Assembly (NCBI GenBank): GCA_964247695.1
Contig: CAXTVI010000025.1
Coordinates: 1 to 64,000 of the forward strand
From: Lichenicoccus sp964247695
Lineage (GTDB): Bacteria > Pseudomonadota > Alphaproteobacteria > Acetobacterales > Acetobacteraceae
DNA length: 64,000 nt
Direction of reading: 5' to 3'
The notes under the pieces are model-generated. The model searched no databases, was not told the origin of the DNA, and saw only the letters and a program-made list of their open reading frames with translations. This document shows positions 15,634-25,465 of this stretch, piece after piece; within the stretch, counting starts at the first letter, position 1, and every line of letters begins with the position of its first letter. The position numbers were made by a program, and so were the translations under genes.

Positions 15634-18551
15634 TCAGCCCAGCGAGGTGGGACTCGCCGAAGCGTCGAGTCTGCGATGCGACATGACGAGGTCCATGGCG
15701 GCATTGGCCGAAAGCGGCGGCGCGAAGAAGAAGCCTTGCACCATGTCGGCGCCGGCCCTGCACGCCAGGGTCCTGCTGCCACTGGGTCTCGATCCCCTCG
15801 AATACCACCGGCTTGCCGGCGGCATGGGCGAGCGCGATGACCGCGACCACGAACTCCTCGCCACCCGAACCACCGCCGACATCCTCGAGGAAGCTCCGGT
15901 CGAGCTTGACCACGTCGACAGGAAGGCGACGCAGGAAGGACAGCGAGGAATAGCCGATGCCGAAATCGTCGATCGCCACCTGCACCCCGAGCGCGCGCGC
16001 CTCGGCCAGCACTAACGAGGCGCCGGCGCCGGTCAGCATACTCTCGGTGATCTCCAGGCAGATCTGACCGGCGGCCAGTCCCTCTGCCTCGATCACCCCG
16101 GCCAGGCCCGAGCAAAATCCGGGTTGGCTCAGCTGCAAGGCCGATACGTTCACATTCATGACCAGCCCGGCCGCCGGAGACTCCGTGTGGAACAACCGTC
16201 CCTGGCGAAGCCCGCGCTCCATGACCCACTCGCCGAGCGGCAGGATCAGCCCCGATTTCTCAGCGATCGGAATGAACAAGGCGGGCGAGAGCCAGCCGCG
16301 ACGCGGATGCCGCCAGCGTAGCAAGGCCTCGAACCCGGCCAGGATCCGCCGCCCGGCGCTGAAGCTGAATAGCGGCTGGTACAACATCACGAACTGGTCG
16401 CTGCCGCGCAACGCCTCGCGCATGTCAGCTTCGAGCTCGAACTGCTGCGCGGCACGGTCGAACAGCGACGACTGGAATACCACACCCCGATTGCCGCCGT
16501 CCTGTTTGGCCGAATACATCGCCATATCCGCTGCCCGTACCAGATCGAGGCCACCTGTCTGATCCGCCAGGACGATGCCGATGCTGGCGGAGATGTGGCA
16601 TGGCCGCCCCATGATCTCGAACGGAGTCACCATCGCCTGCCGCACCCGTTCCGCGAGATAAACCACCGCCTCCTGCCGCAGCCCGTAGCAGAGCACGACG
16701 AATTCGTCGCCGCCGAGGCGGGTGACGAGATGGACCGGTCCGGTGACCGCAACTAGGCGTGCGGCCACCTCGATCAGGAGCGCATCCCCGGCATCGTGCC
16801 CCAGGGTGTCGTTGATCGTCTTGAAGCGGTCGAGGTCGAGGAACACCAACGCGGTCGCCAGCCGGCCATCACGATCCGGGGCATCCAGCCTCTCCTGCAA
16901 GAGGCTCCGGTTCGCAAGGTGGGTGAGCGGATCGTAGTAGCGCAGCAGCGCGAGTTCCGCCTCCGTACGCCGCGCCGACGCTGTCTCGACCACCGTGCCG
17001 ACCTGCCTCGCAGCCGCGAGGTCGGCCTCGCTCCAGCTTTCGGAATGTCCGCGAACGATCTCCTTCCAGGCGGCAAATGAGCCACGCGGAGAGAGCCGGC
17101 CGGTCGGCATGTCGATGAAGGAATGCTGTCCAGGGTCACCCGCCCACACGACGGTGTGCAGCACCTGCGGGCGCAGCCACAGGATGGCGTCCCCTGACCC
17201 TTGACCGAGCGGCAGCAGCAAAGCCCCGGCGGCATCGGCTGTGCCGGCCGGAAAATCAGCCTGCCGCAGGCCGAGGTCGTCATGGACCAGCAACTCGTGG
17301 CCGGCGCGGGTCAGCATCATCGAGAGCATCAGGTCGGCTTCGTCCGCCCGTGGCACCAGGCCGACGCGCAACGTCTTGCCGGACATCCGGACGAGGGCTC
17401 CGGACGCGCCTACCAGGCACAGCAGTTCCGTCGAACAGTCCGCAAGCGCCTGCAGCAGCGGCACCCGGGCGTCCAGCCGCACCGCCAGCGCGCCCAGCAG
17501 GTCCTGGCGCTGCAGACGGTCGGCATGCGCCTCCGCCTCGCCCATGCTGCCGAGCAGCAGCGAGACGACCTTGCCGATCATGTCGATGGCCGCCCGCAGT
17601 CCGAGTCCGGCAACCCGCGGCGTCGCATGCTGGCAGATCAGCATTCCCCAGAGCTGGTCGCGATGCACGAGCGCCACCGTGAGGCACGCGCCGACCTGCA
17701 TGTTGCGCAGATACTCGCTGAACATCGGCGACACGCTGCGGAGCGCGCTGTAGGTCAGATCGAGCGGCTGCACGTCGGACAGCGCCGGATCGACCAGCAA
17801 CGCGACCGGTCGGTAGCTTGTATCCGCGACCATGCCCACGCGCTTGAGCATGATCAGCCGGCGGGCCTGCTGCGGGATGTCGGCCGCCGGATATCGTAAG
17901 CCGAGATAGGGAACATCGCCCGGCCGGTGCGACTCGGCGATCACCTCGCCGTTGCCGCTGGCATCGAAGCGGTATGCCATGACGCGGTCATAGCCGCAGA
18001 TCGCTTTCAACTCGCGCACAGCAAGAGCGCACACCTCGCTGCGGCTGGTGGCGGACCTGAAGGTCTCCAGGGCTGGAATCACCGCCATGATCTCCTGCAT
18101 GGCATCCAGCCCCTCGATCAGCGGCTCGATGTTCACGCAGACGTCGGTTCCCGAACGGTGCGCCTGCAGGTGCAGCAGGACGCCCATCGTCACGGGTCAG
18201 CGTGTTGAGGTGACCGAGGTTGACCTCGTTGTACGACAGGGATTCATCCGAGGCAGCAGACAGCAAGCCGAAAGCAACCTCTCCGATCGCTTCTTGCAGC
18301 GGACGGCCAAGCATGGCTTTCGCGTCCAGACCCAGGATCTCGATGAGGTTGGCGCTGGCGTGAGTGATGCGCCAGTTGAGAATGCCTGCCGCCAGCAACG
18401 CGCCATGCGGCTGTGTCGCGCCGGGAACATGGATCGGCTCCTGCTCGCAAACGCTCAGGTCGGCGTCCGTGACCGATCGTTCGAGACGCTCCGTTCTCGA
18501 CTCTTTAGGCACGGAACGCTCCCTCTCCGGAGGGCGGATCATGTCCGGCAC
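15634..18551 (-). pseudogene. Bacteriophytochrome-GGDEF-EAL protein, broken by two frameshifts
   Basis: The domain order is PAS-GAF-PHY-GGDEF-EAL. The N-terminal piece (18551 down to about 18190) holds the phytochrome PAS domain with CEQEPIHVPGATQPHG, whose cysteine is the usual biliverdin attachment site. The frame then shifts near 18178-18195. The next frame carries the rest of PAS (LLHLQAHRSGTDVCVNIEP), GAF (YPAADIPQQARRL), PHY, RLGGDEFVVL and an EAL domain with FEALLRW, LEITESML and DDFGIGYSSL. A second shift near 15770 separates FEGIETQWQ from the final AGADMVQGFFFAPPL. All catalytic residues survive in one frame or another, so the damage is recent or due to sequencing. A GTG at 18193 could start a PAS-less product. 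Confidence 0.85.
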
Positions 18552-18612
18552 TGGTTAATGCCGGGTTGACGCCATCCCGGCAGGCGGGTGTTCAGCCAGC
18601 CGTGGTTCGTCT

Positions 18613-18635
18613 AGAGCAGCACGCGCGACTGCTCT
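18613..18635. repeat. Short inverted repeat ahead of the tyrosine-pathway gene
   Basis: A perfect 7-bp inverted repeat (AGAGCAG at 18613-18619, CTGCTCT at 18629-18635) lies 18 bases before the ATG at 18653. It could be a leader hairpin or a fragment of the dispersed GAGCAG...CTGCTC palindrome seen elsewhere in this window. Confidence 0.4.
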
Positions 18636-18652
18636 CGCCACGGGACTTAGAC

Positions 18653-19540
18653 ATGACCGAGCCGATCTTCGAGCGGCTGACCTTGATCGGGATGGGGCTG
18701 ATCGGCAGCTCGCTGGCCCGGCGGGCGATGCTGCCCGGAGGTATCGCGCGCGAGGTCGTCGCCTGCGACGTGTCGGAGACCGTCTGCGAGCGGGTCCGGC
18801 AGCTCGGCATCGCCCATTGCGTCGAGTCAAACGCGACGCTCGCGGTGCAGGGGGCGGACTGCGTCGTGCTGTGCGTCCCCGTCGGCGTGCTGGGACAAGT
18901 GGCAGGCCGGATCATGCCGCACCTGAAGCCGGGCGCCATCCTGAGCGATGTCGGCTCGACCAAGCAGTCCATGCTGCGCGAGATCGAGCCCATCCTGCGC
19001 CGCGACATCGCCCTGGTGCCTGGCCACCCGCTCGCCGGCACCGAGTACTCGGGCCCCGATGCTGGCTTCTCGACGTTGTTCGAGAACCGCTGGTCGCTGC
19101 TGACGCCGCCCGAGGGCACCGATCCCGGCGCTATCGCGCGCGTCACCGCATTATGGGTCGCCTGCGGGGCTCGGGTGCGCGAGATGGATGCGGCGCATCA
19201 CGATCGGGTGCTGGCCATCGTCAGCCACCTGCCGCACCTGCTCGCCTTCACCATCTGCGGCACCGCCGACGACCTCGCCGACGAGACACGCGGCGAGGTG
19301 CTGGAATTCGCCGCTTCCGGTTTCCGCGACTTCACCCGGATCGCGGCCTCCGACCCGGTAATGTGGCGCGACATCTTCCTCAACAACCGCGAGGCCCTGC
19401 TCGAGATGCTGGCCCGCTTCACCGAGGACGCGCAGGCGATGGCGCGCGCCATACGCTGGGGTGACGACGGCTTCATCGTCGACAAGATCGAGCGCGGCCG
19501 CGCCATCCGGCGCAGCCTGATCGAGCTCAACCAGGCCTGA
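18653..19540 (+). CDS. Prephenate/arogenate (cyclohexadienyl) dehydrogenase
   Basis: A 295-residue TyrA/TyrC-type dehydrogenase that oxidises prephenate or arogenate in tyrosine synthesis. It has the NAD-binding LTLIGMGLIGSSLARR at the N-terminus, LSDVGSTKQSM, the substrate region VPGHPLAGTEYSGPDAG with its conserved histidine, and VSHLPHLLAF. The ATG at 18653 is preferred over an in-frame upstream ATG at 18566, because the fold begins directly after it. No chorismate mutase or ACT domain is attached. Confidence 0.9.
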   Translation: MTEPIFERLTLIGMGLIGSSLARRAMLPGGIAREVVACDVSETVCERVRQLGIAHCVESNATLAVQGADCVVLCVPVGVLGQVAGRIMPHLKPGAILSDVGSTKQSMLREIEPILRRDIALVPGHPLAGTEYSGPDAGFSTLFENRWSLLTPPEGTDPGAIARVTALWVACGARVREMDAAHHDRVLAIVSHLPHLLAFTICGTADDLADETRGEVLEFAASGFRDFTRIAASDPVMWRDIFLNNREALLEMLARFTEDAQAMARAIRWGDDGFIVDKIERGRAIRRSLIELNQA

Positions 19541-19559
19541 TCCCGGCGGACCTCGAAGG

Positions 19560-20597
19560 CTAGCCCTGGGCGATCTGGTCCCGCCGGTAGGCGCCCTGGC
19601 GCTCGAACATCCAGCCGGGATATTCGGGCGGCAGCCGGCTCGCCTCGCCCAGCGTCGCCAGTTGCTCGCCGGTGAGCTTCACCTCGGTGGCGGCAAGGTT
19701 GTCCTCGAGCTGCTCGGGACGCTTGGCGCCGATGATCACGCTCGTCACCACCTCCTGGTGCAGCAGCCAGGCGAGCGCAATGCGCGCCACCGACACGCCG
19801 TGCGCTTCCGCAATCGGCCGCATCGCGTCGATCACGCCATAGCCGCGCTCGGCATCCACCGGTGGGAAGTCGAAATCCACCCGCCGGCCGCCCTGTTCCG
19901 ATTTGCCGTCGCGCCCGTACTTTCCGGACAGCAGCCCGCCGGCGAGCGGGCTCCAGACCATCAGCCCGATCCGCTCGGCTTTCAGCATCGGCACGATCTC
20001 GCGCTCGAGATCCCGTCCGGCCAGCGTGTAGTACGCCTGCAGGCTCTGGAACTGCGCGAGCCCGCGATGCTGCGCGATGCCCTGCGCCTTGACGATCTGC
20101 CAGGCTGCCCAGTTCGAGACACCGGTGTAGCGAACGTGCCCGTGCCGGACGAGCATGTCGAGTGCCTCCATCGTCTCCTCGATCGGAGTCGCCGGATCGA
20201 AGCCATGGATCTGGTAGAGATCGATATGGTCGAGCTGCAGCCGCTTCAGGCTCGCCTTGACGCCGTCGATGATGTGGCTGCGCGTGTTGCCGCGCGCATT
20301 CGGACCCTTGCCGGTCGGCCCGAACACCTTGGTCGCCACCACGATCTCGTCGCGCGGCAGCTTGAGGTTGCGGATCGCCTGGCCGGTGATCTGCTCCGAC
20401 AAACCCTCGGCATAGACATCGGCGGTGTCGAGAAAATTGACCCCGCCGTCGATAGCGGTGCCGACAAGGCGCTCAGCCTCGCTCTGCTGCAACGCGCCGA
20501 TCTTCTGCCACATGCCCTCGCCGCCCCCGAAGGTCATGGTGCCGAGGCAGATCTCCGAAACATAGAGGCCGGTCCGGCCGAGTGCCCGGTTGCGCAT
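19560..20597 (-). CDS. Aldo/keto reductase
   Basis: A 345-residue NADPH-dependent aldo/keto reductase. The tetrad is visible: Asp and Tyr in FLDTADVYAEG, Lys in IVVATKVFG and His in LYQIHGFDP. The C-terminal cofactor-binding segment VIIGAKRPEQLEDNLAA is typical. It resembles YajO/Tas-like reductases; the substrate is unknown. It diverges from a TetR regulator, which may control it. Confidence 0.9.
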   Translation of the reverse strand: MRNRALGRTGLYVSEICLGTMTFGGGEGMWQKIGALQQSEAERLVGTAIDGGVNFLDTADVYAEGLSEQITGQAIRNLKLPRDEIVVATKVFGPTGKGPNARGNTRSHIIDGVKASLKRLQLDHIDLYQIHGFDPATPIEETMEALDMLVRHGHVRYTGVSNWAAWQIVKAQGIAQHRGLAQFQSLQAYYTLAGRDLEREIVPMLKAERIGLMVWSPLAGGLLSGKYGRDGKSEQGGRRVDFDFPPVDAERGYGVIDAMRPIAEAHGVSVARIALAWLLHQEVVTSVIIGAKRPEQLEDNLAATEVKLTGEQLATLGEASRLPPEYPGWMFERQGAYRRDQIAQG

Positions 20598-20823
20598 TCT
20601 GGTTCATCCTTGGTCAGTTGCTGCCCGTTGCAACGGCCGTACAGGCGCGAAGGATGCGTCGACCCCTTTTGTGCGCTGCGCCATTACGCATCAACAACGT
20701 GACTCACAGAACCGTGCGGGTTGCAGACCGGCAGCATGGATTGACCGGTGCGGCGACGGACGTAAATCTGTCCAGAACCAATAATGATACTGGCTCGGCC
20801 AGGTCCGGGGGCGGGTGCGGGGA
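20598..20823. promoter_or_regulatory. Divergent reductase/TetR control region
   Basis: A 226-base region between divergently transcribed genes, more AT-rich in its middle. A weak promoter-like pair TTGACC (20738-20743) and AAATCT 17 bases on points toward the TetR gene. A palindrome-like CCAATAATGATACTGG lies just behind it and could be the operator. Both assignments are weak. Confidence 0.35.
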
Positions 20824-21483
20824 ATGAACATTCAGACACGCTCGAGCCGTTACCACTCATCGCGTGACACAATCCTGTCCACTGCTCGCGAAATATTTAT
20901 GCGCAACGGCTATGTCGACGCCAGCATGGACACCATCGCGCAGCATTCCGGCGTGTCGAAGACGACCCTGTACGCGCATTTCGCGAACAAGGAGGCGCTG
21001 TTCAACCAAGTCGTGTCCCAGGTGGTGGAGGAACGCGGCAGCCACGCAATCGACGCCTTGCAGGATACCGCGCCCGGTCAGAGCCTACGGCAGCGGCTGG
21101 TGGCGATCGGCGGCCACATCCTGGAGCGTCTGCTCGACCCGGAAACCAGCGCCCTGATGCGGCTTTGCGTGATCGAGGGCGCCCGCATGCCGCGTCCGAC
21201 CTATGACGGGCTCGGCGAGACGCATCAACGCCTGGTCACGACACTGGCGCGGTTCTTCCGCGATCACGCCCAGCCTGCGGGGCTGCATATCGACGATGCC
21301 CACGAGGCCGCCGACCTGTTCCTGGTGCTGACGATGCGGGACTTCACGCTCGAAGCCATGCTGCCCTGGTCGGAGGTCAACACGCCGGACGCCCACCGGC
21401 AGAACGCCGAGCGCGTGGCCGACATCATCCTGCGTCTCTATGGGGTTCCGGTGACCCCGTCGGTGCGGCTGGAGAGTGCATAA
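20824..21483 (+). CDS. TetR/AcrR family transcriptional regulator
   Basis: A 219-residue repressor-type protein. The N-terminal helix-turn-helix is clear (ILSTAREIFMRNGYVDASMD followed by IAQHSGVSKTTLYAHFANKEALF). The C-terminal ligand domain resembles the AefR-like group (LMRLCVIEGARMPRP). ATG 20824 follows a GGGGCGGG purine-rich stretch; an alternative GTG start lies nine bases upstream. Divergence from the aldo/keto reductase suggests that gene is its target. Confidence 0.9.
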   Translation: MNIQTRSSRYHSSRDTILSTAREIFMRNGYVDASMDTIAQHSGVSKTTLYAHFANKEALFNQVVSQVVEERGSHAIDALQDTAPGQSLRQRLVAIGGHILERLLDPETSALMRLCVIEGARMPRPTYDGLGETHQRLVTTLARFFRDHAQPAGLHIDDAHEAADLFLVLTMRDFTLEAMLPWSEVNTPDAHRQNAERVADIILRLYGVPVTPSVRLESA

Positions 21484-21884
21484 GGGAAGCGGTCGCGCTG
21501 CCAGCCGCCGCCGATCGCGATCGTCGTCCCGTCCATGAACTGCTTCTCGATGCCGATGCTGCCGCCCTGTGACGAGATCCGGGGTCCACTGCCGGAGCGG
21601 TCGGCCAGATCGGTGCGGGCCTGGCCCAGTGCCAGGAACGCCCGCGTTCCGGTATTGCCGAGCAGGCCGCTCTCGAGTGCGATCGAGCTGGTCTGGGTGT
21701 TGCGCGAGCCGAAGCCGACGCTGGCGACGCCGCCAGCCGCCTGGCTCGCCGGCGGCGGAGCCGGGTCGAAGCTGTAGGAGCCGGGCGATGCCAGCAGGCC
21801 GGATTGCCGGGCCCTGGCCGGAGACCAGGCCGGTTGGCAGGCCGAGGCGACCAGAGCCGCCGTGAGAAGGCTCGCCGCCCTCAC
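21438..21884 (-). CDS. Hypothetical lipoprotein coupled to pyruvate kinase
   Basis: A 148-residue protein starting with GTG at 21884, which overlaps the pyk stop (GTGA). The N-terminus is a lipoprotein signal: LLTAALVASAC with cysteine at residue 16. The rest is Gly/Ser-rich with alternating hydrophobic residues (GIEKQFMDGTTIAIGGGWQRD), as in outer-membrane-associated proteins. No family is recognised. Its last 46 bases overlap the end of the convergent TetR gene. Confidence 0.6.
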   Translation of the reverse strand: MRAASLLTAALVASACQPAWSPARARQSGLLASPGSYSFDPAPPPASQAAGGVASVGFGSRNTQTSSIALESGLLGNTGTRAFLALGQARTDLADRSGSGPRISSQGGSIGIEKQFMDGTTIAIGGGWQRDRFPYALSSRTDGVTGTP

Positions 21885-23320
21885 GGCACCCGGACGATGC
21901 GCAGCGAGTTGGTGCTGCCCGCCTTGCCGAACGGCACCCCGGCCACCACCACCACCGCATCGCCGGTCGAGGCCAGCCCGTTTTCGCGGGCGAGAACCGC
22001 CGCCACCTGCACCACGTGGCCGAAGGTCACGTCGTCCGAGCCCTGGTCGGCCACGCACGAGCGCACGCCCCACACCAGGGACAGCCGGCGTGCCGCTTCA
22101 GCGTTGCCGGCGAGGCCCAGCACCAGGCATTCCGGCCGCTCGCGCGCGATGCGCAGCGCGCTGCGTCCCGAGAGGGTGTAGGCGACGATCACCTTGGCGG
22201 CCACCGTCTGCGCCACCTGCTGCGCCGCAGCGGCGATGGCGTCCGCGGCATAATGCTCCGGCGCCGGACGCGAGGCCTGCATCAGCGCCTGCCACCCGGC
22301 GTCGCGTTCGACGCGCGTCACGATGCGGCCCATGATCTCGACCGCCTCCTCGGGATACTGGCCGGCCGCGGTTTCCGCCGACAGCATCACCGCATCGGCG
22401 CCGTCGAACACCGCCGTCGCCACGTCGGAGGCCTCCGCGCGGGTCGGCGCCGGCGAGGAGATCATGCTCTCCAGCATCTGCGTCGCCACCACCACCGGCT
22501 TGCCGAGCAGACGAGCCTCGCGGACGATGCGCTTCTGCACCAGCGGCACCTCCTCGGGCGGCAGCTCCACGCCGAGATCGCCGCGCGCCACCATGACGCA
22601 GTCGGACAGCGCCAGGATCTCGCCGAGATTGTCGAGCGCCTGCGGCTTCTCGATCTTGGTCATGATCCAGGCGCGGTTGCCGATGATCTCGCGCGCCTCC
22701 TGCACGTCCTGCGGGCGCTGCACGAACGACAGCCCGACATAATCGACCCCGTGCGCCAGGGCGAAGTCGAGGTCGATGCGGTCCTTGGTGGTCAGGGCCG
22801 GGATCGGCAGCACCACGTCGGGCACGTTCACGCCCTTGCGATCGGACAGGATGCCGCCGGTGATCACCTCGGTGACCAGGTAGTCTGTCCCCTTTTCCAG
22901 CACCCGCAGCCGCAGCTTGCCGTCATCGAGCAGCAAGAGCGAGCCGACCTGCGCCGCCTCGATGATCTCCGGGTGCGGCAAGTTGACCCGATCGGCGGTG
23001 CCGAGCGTCGGGTCGAGGTCGAGGCGGAAGCGGGTTCCGTGCGCCAGTGCGGCGCGCCCCGCCTCGAACTGGCCGACCCGGAGCTTCGGGCCCTGCACGT
23101 CGGCCAGGATGCCGATCGGGCGGCCGCTGCGCGCCTCAAGGTCGCGTATCATCGAGATCCGGCTGGCATGGTCCTCGTGGGTGCCATGCGAGAAGTTCAG
23201 CCTGAACACGTCGACGCCGGTCTCGAACAGGCGCTCGATCATCGCCGCCGTCGAGCTGGCCGGCCCCAGGGTGGAGACGATCTTGGTGCGGCGTTGATGG
23301 CCGGCTTTGATTGGCGGCAT
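21881..23320 (-). CDS. pyk: Pyruvate kinase
   Basis: A 479-residue enzyme that makes pyruvate and ATP from phosphoenolpyruvate and ADP. Typical features are RRTKIVSTLGPASS and FRLNFSHGTHEDH at the N-terminus and the active-site signature IMTKIEKPQALDN with its catalytic lysine. VARGDLGVELPPEEVP and VATQMLESMISSPAPTRAE follow. The C-terminal allosteric domain is complete. Confidence 0.97.
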   Translation of the reverse strand: MPPIKAGHQRRTKIVSTLGPASSTAAMIERLFETGVDVFRLNFSHGTHEDHASRISMIRDLEARSGRPIGILADVQGPKLRVGQFEAGRAALAHGTRFRLDLDPTLGTADRVNLPHPEIIEAAQVGSLLLLDDGKLRLRVLEKGTDYLVTEVITGGILSDRKGVNVPDVVLPIPALTTKDRIDLDFALAHGVDYVGLSFVQRPQDVQEAREIIGNRAWIMTKIEKPQALDNLGEILALSDCVMVARGDLGVELPPEEVPLVQKRIVREARLLGKPVVVATQMLESMISSPAPTRAEASDVATAVFDGADAVMLSAETAAGQYPEEAVEIMGRIVTRVERDAGWQALMQASRPAPEHYAADAIAAAAQQVAQTVAAKVIVAYTLSGRSALRIARERPECLVLGLAGNAEAARRLSLVWGVRSCVADQGSDDVTFGHVVQVAAVLARENGLASTGDAVVVVAGVPFGKAGSTNSLRIVRVP

Positions 23321-23343
23321 GGTCGAGGCCTCTTCTTCAGCTG

Positions 23344-24087
23344 TCAGGGCGGCGTGATCGTCTCGTTCGGCAACAGCCCGAACAGGTCGGACCGCTGCAA
23401 CCAGCCGCTATAGTTATGCACGGATACCCGACACCAGGCCGAACCGGTCGGGCAGGCACGCAGACGGCCTATTACCCCCGGTCGCAGTATCGCCACAACA
23501 CCCCCATCCTCCTGCGGGTCGTCGCGCATGACGGTTCCAGGCCCGCGATCGGTGCCACCGGTCGCGGTGACGACGAAGGTGCGGTTGCCGACCAGCGTCG
23601 CCTGGTGCACCCAGCCGCGCACCCCGTCCGCGTCCTCGACCAGACGCCAGACATCGAACTCCCGCATGATCTCGACCGGCAGCTCGCGCCGCTTGTAGAG
23701 CCACAGGATCGGGTAGCGGGTGCCAGGCCCGGACCGCATGTTGACCTCGTCCGCCCGCAGCGAGGCGAACCGGGGCAGCGGCAGGTTGGTGTTGGTGCCG
23801 CGATTGGCCGGCACCGCGGGCGGCGGCGGTGCGACAGGCGGGGGCACCGGTGCCGGGACCGGCACGACCGGCGGGGCAGCCGGATGGGCGGGATGCAGCG
23901 CATGATGCACCGCATGGTCGTGCGGCGGCCGGTGGTGCCGGTGGCGCTCGTGCGAATGCGCCGGATGATGCTCGGGAGCGGCCTGCTGGGTTCCGGTCTG
24001 CCGGGCCGAGGCACTGGCCGCGAACAACGCGACGCAGGCCGACAGCAACGCCACACGCACCGGGTGGACCGCAGGCTTCGATGACAT
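23344..24087 (-). CDS. Exported SH3-domain protein with His-rich linker
   Basis: A 247-residue protein with a signal peptide (VALLSACVALFAASASA). A linker dense in histidine follows (HSHERHRHHRPPHDHAVHH) and then a Pro-rich stretch. The C-terminal half holds two bacterial SH3-like repeats: MRSGPGTRYPILWLYKR through RGWVHQATL, and GRLRACPTGSAWCRVS through GWLQRSDL. Such proteins act in the periplasm, often at the cell wall; the histidines could bind metal. The start ATG at 24087 is chosen because the signal peptide follows directly. Confidence 0.8.
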   Translation of the reverse strand: MSSKPAVHPVRVALLSACVALFAASASARQTGTQQAAPEHHPAHSHERHRHHRPPHDHAVHHALHPAHPAAPPVVPVPAPVPPPVAPPPPAVPANRGTNTNLPLPRFASLRADEVNMRSGPGTRYPILWLYKRRELPVEIMREFDVWRLVEDADGVRGWVHQATLVGNRTFVVTATGGTDRGPGTVMRDDPQEDGGVVAILRPGVIGRLRACPTGSAWCRVSVHNYSGWLQRSDLFGLLPNETITPP

Positions 24088-24176
24088 GGGGCAGGCTGGC
24101 GTCAGCATCGCGGCATCCGTGCCAACACCGCGCCGGCAGGGCAAGAGGAAGTGCCGGAGTCGTGCGACAAGTCGTT

Positions 24177-24560
24177 TCAGAACGAGACGATCTGACCGCC
24201 GGCCACCGCCTCGAGGAAGCTGGCGATGCCTGAAACCTCGACGACATCGAGCAGCAGCGCCGGATCGAGCGCTCTGCCGCGCAGCCCGGCCTCGCAGGCC
24301 AGCAGCCGCACGTCGAGCGCCAGCGCCGCCTCGCGCAGCGCCTCCAGGCCGGCCACCCCGCGGCTGGTCAGCACCGCGTCGTGCGCGGCATCCGCAAGCC
24401 CGCTCCAGTCCCGGCATAGTGCATGCAGGCCGGCCCCGCTGGCGAACAGGATCACCGTGCGATCCATCGCGGCGGCTCCCGCCGCCATCGAAAAGGCGAA
24501 GTGCCCCCGGGCGTGGGTGCCGTCCAGCAGAACCACCCCGAGCGTCGAGGTCCCGCTCAT
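24177..24560 (-). CDS. DsrE-like protein
   Basis: A 127-residue protein with the Rossmann-like DsrE/F pattern: GHFAFSMAAGAAAMDRTVIL, FASGAGLHAL and VRLLACEAGLRG with one candidate sulfur-carrying cysteine. DsrE-like proteins act as sulfur carriers or relay partners. The ATG at 24560 overlaps the stop of the MoeB-type gene (ATGA), which suggests a joint sulfur-transfer role. Confidence 0.7.
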   Translation of the reverse strand: MSGTSTLGVVLLDGTHARGHFAFSMAAGAAAMDRTVILFASGAGLHALCRDWSGLADAAHDAVLTSRGVAGLEALREAALALDVRLLACEAGLRGRALDPALLLDVVEVSGIASFLEAVAGGQIVSF

Positions 24561-25327
24561 GGTGCGGTCGCCGCGTGGCCGAGCGGGCAGTGCGGATCGG
24601 CCGGCACCCGGATCATCGTGAAGCGCATGGCCAGTGCATCCCACAGCAGCAGCCGGCCGGCCATGCTCTCGCCGATACCAACGATCTCCTTGATCGCTTC
24701 GCTGGCCTGCAGGGTGCCGAGCACCCCGGTGACCGCACCCAGCACCCCAGCCTCGGCGCAGGACGGCACCAGTCCGGCCTCGGGCGCCTCCGGATACAGG
24801 CAGCGATAGCACGGGCCGCCGCGATGCGGGCGGAAGGTCGCGAGCTGGCCCTCGAAGCGCAGCACCGATGCCGACACCAGGGTCCGGCCCGCCTGGACGC
24901 AGGCATCGGCCACCAGGTAGCGGCTGGCAAAATTGTCGGTGCCGTCGCAGACGATGTCGTAGGCGCCGACCAGCGCCCGCACGTTGCCAGAACCGAGGCG
25001 CACCGGGTGCGGGACCACCGAGATCTCCGGATTGATCGCCAGCATCGCCTCGCGCGCGGACGCCACCTTGCCGATGCCGAGGCGCGCCGTGCTGTGCGCC
25101 ACCTGGCGCTGCAGGTTGGAGAGTTCGACGACGTCGTCATCCACCAGCCCGATGGTGCCGACGCCCGCCGCGGCGAGATAGAGCGCGACCGGCGAGCCGA
25201 GGCCGCCGGCGCCGACCACCAGCACGCGCGCGGCGCGAAGCCGGGCCTGGCCGGCGCCACCGACCTCGGCGAGCAGGATGTGCCGGGAATAGCGATGCAC
25301 TTCCGCATCCGAGAAGGTCAGGTCCAT
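24557..25327 (-). CDS. moeB: HesA/MoeB/ThiF family adenylyltransferase
   Basis: An E1-like enzyme of 256 residues that adenylates the C-terminus of a small sulfur carrier (MoaD or ThiS type). Visible features are RYSRHILLAEVGGAGQ, the nucleotide loop VLVVGAGGLGSPVA, and DDDVVELSNLQRQ. CYRC follows as the first pair of the zinc site. The second zinc pair appears incomplete: DPHCPLGH keeps one cysteine where CxxC is usual. ATG 25327 (MDLTFSDAEV) matches family starts; an upstream ATG at 25393 would add 22 residues. MoeB versus ThiF cannot be settled here. Confidence 0.82.
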   Translation of the reverse strand: MDLTFSDAEVHRYSRHILLAEVGGAGQARLRAARVLVVGAGGLGSPVALYLAAAGVGTIGLVDDDVVELSNLQRQVAHSTARLGIGKVASAREAMLAINPEISVVPHPVRLGSGNVRALVGAYDIVCDGTDNFASRYLVADACVQAGRTLVSASVLRFEGQLATFRPHRGGPCYRCLYPEAPEAGLVPSCAEAGVLGAVTGVLGTLQASEAIKEIVGIGESMAGRLLLWDALAMRFTMIRVPADPHCPLGHAATAP

Positions 25328-25465
25328 CCGGCTCCCATCAGGCTGCGCCACATCGAGTTCCTGATAAATGTGGGTGAAGGGCCAGAAATTCATACAGTGG
25401 CAACATCTGGTGCGTCATAGTCGGCGGGGCCGGGGCTCATCCGGCTGCTGCCGACAAGGACGCCT

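Noticed and set aside
22016..23413. Long plus-strand frame opposite pyk
   Set aside because: Shadow of pyruvate kinase, whose signature motifs are on the minus strand.
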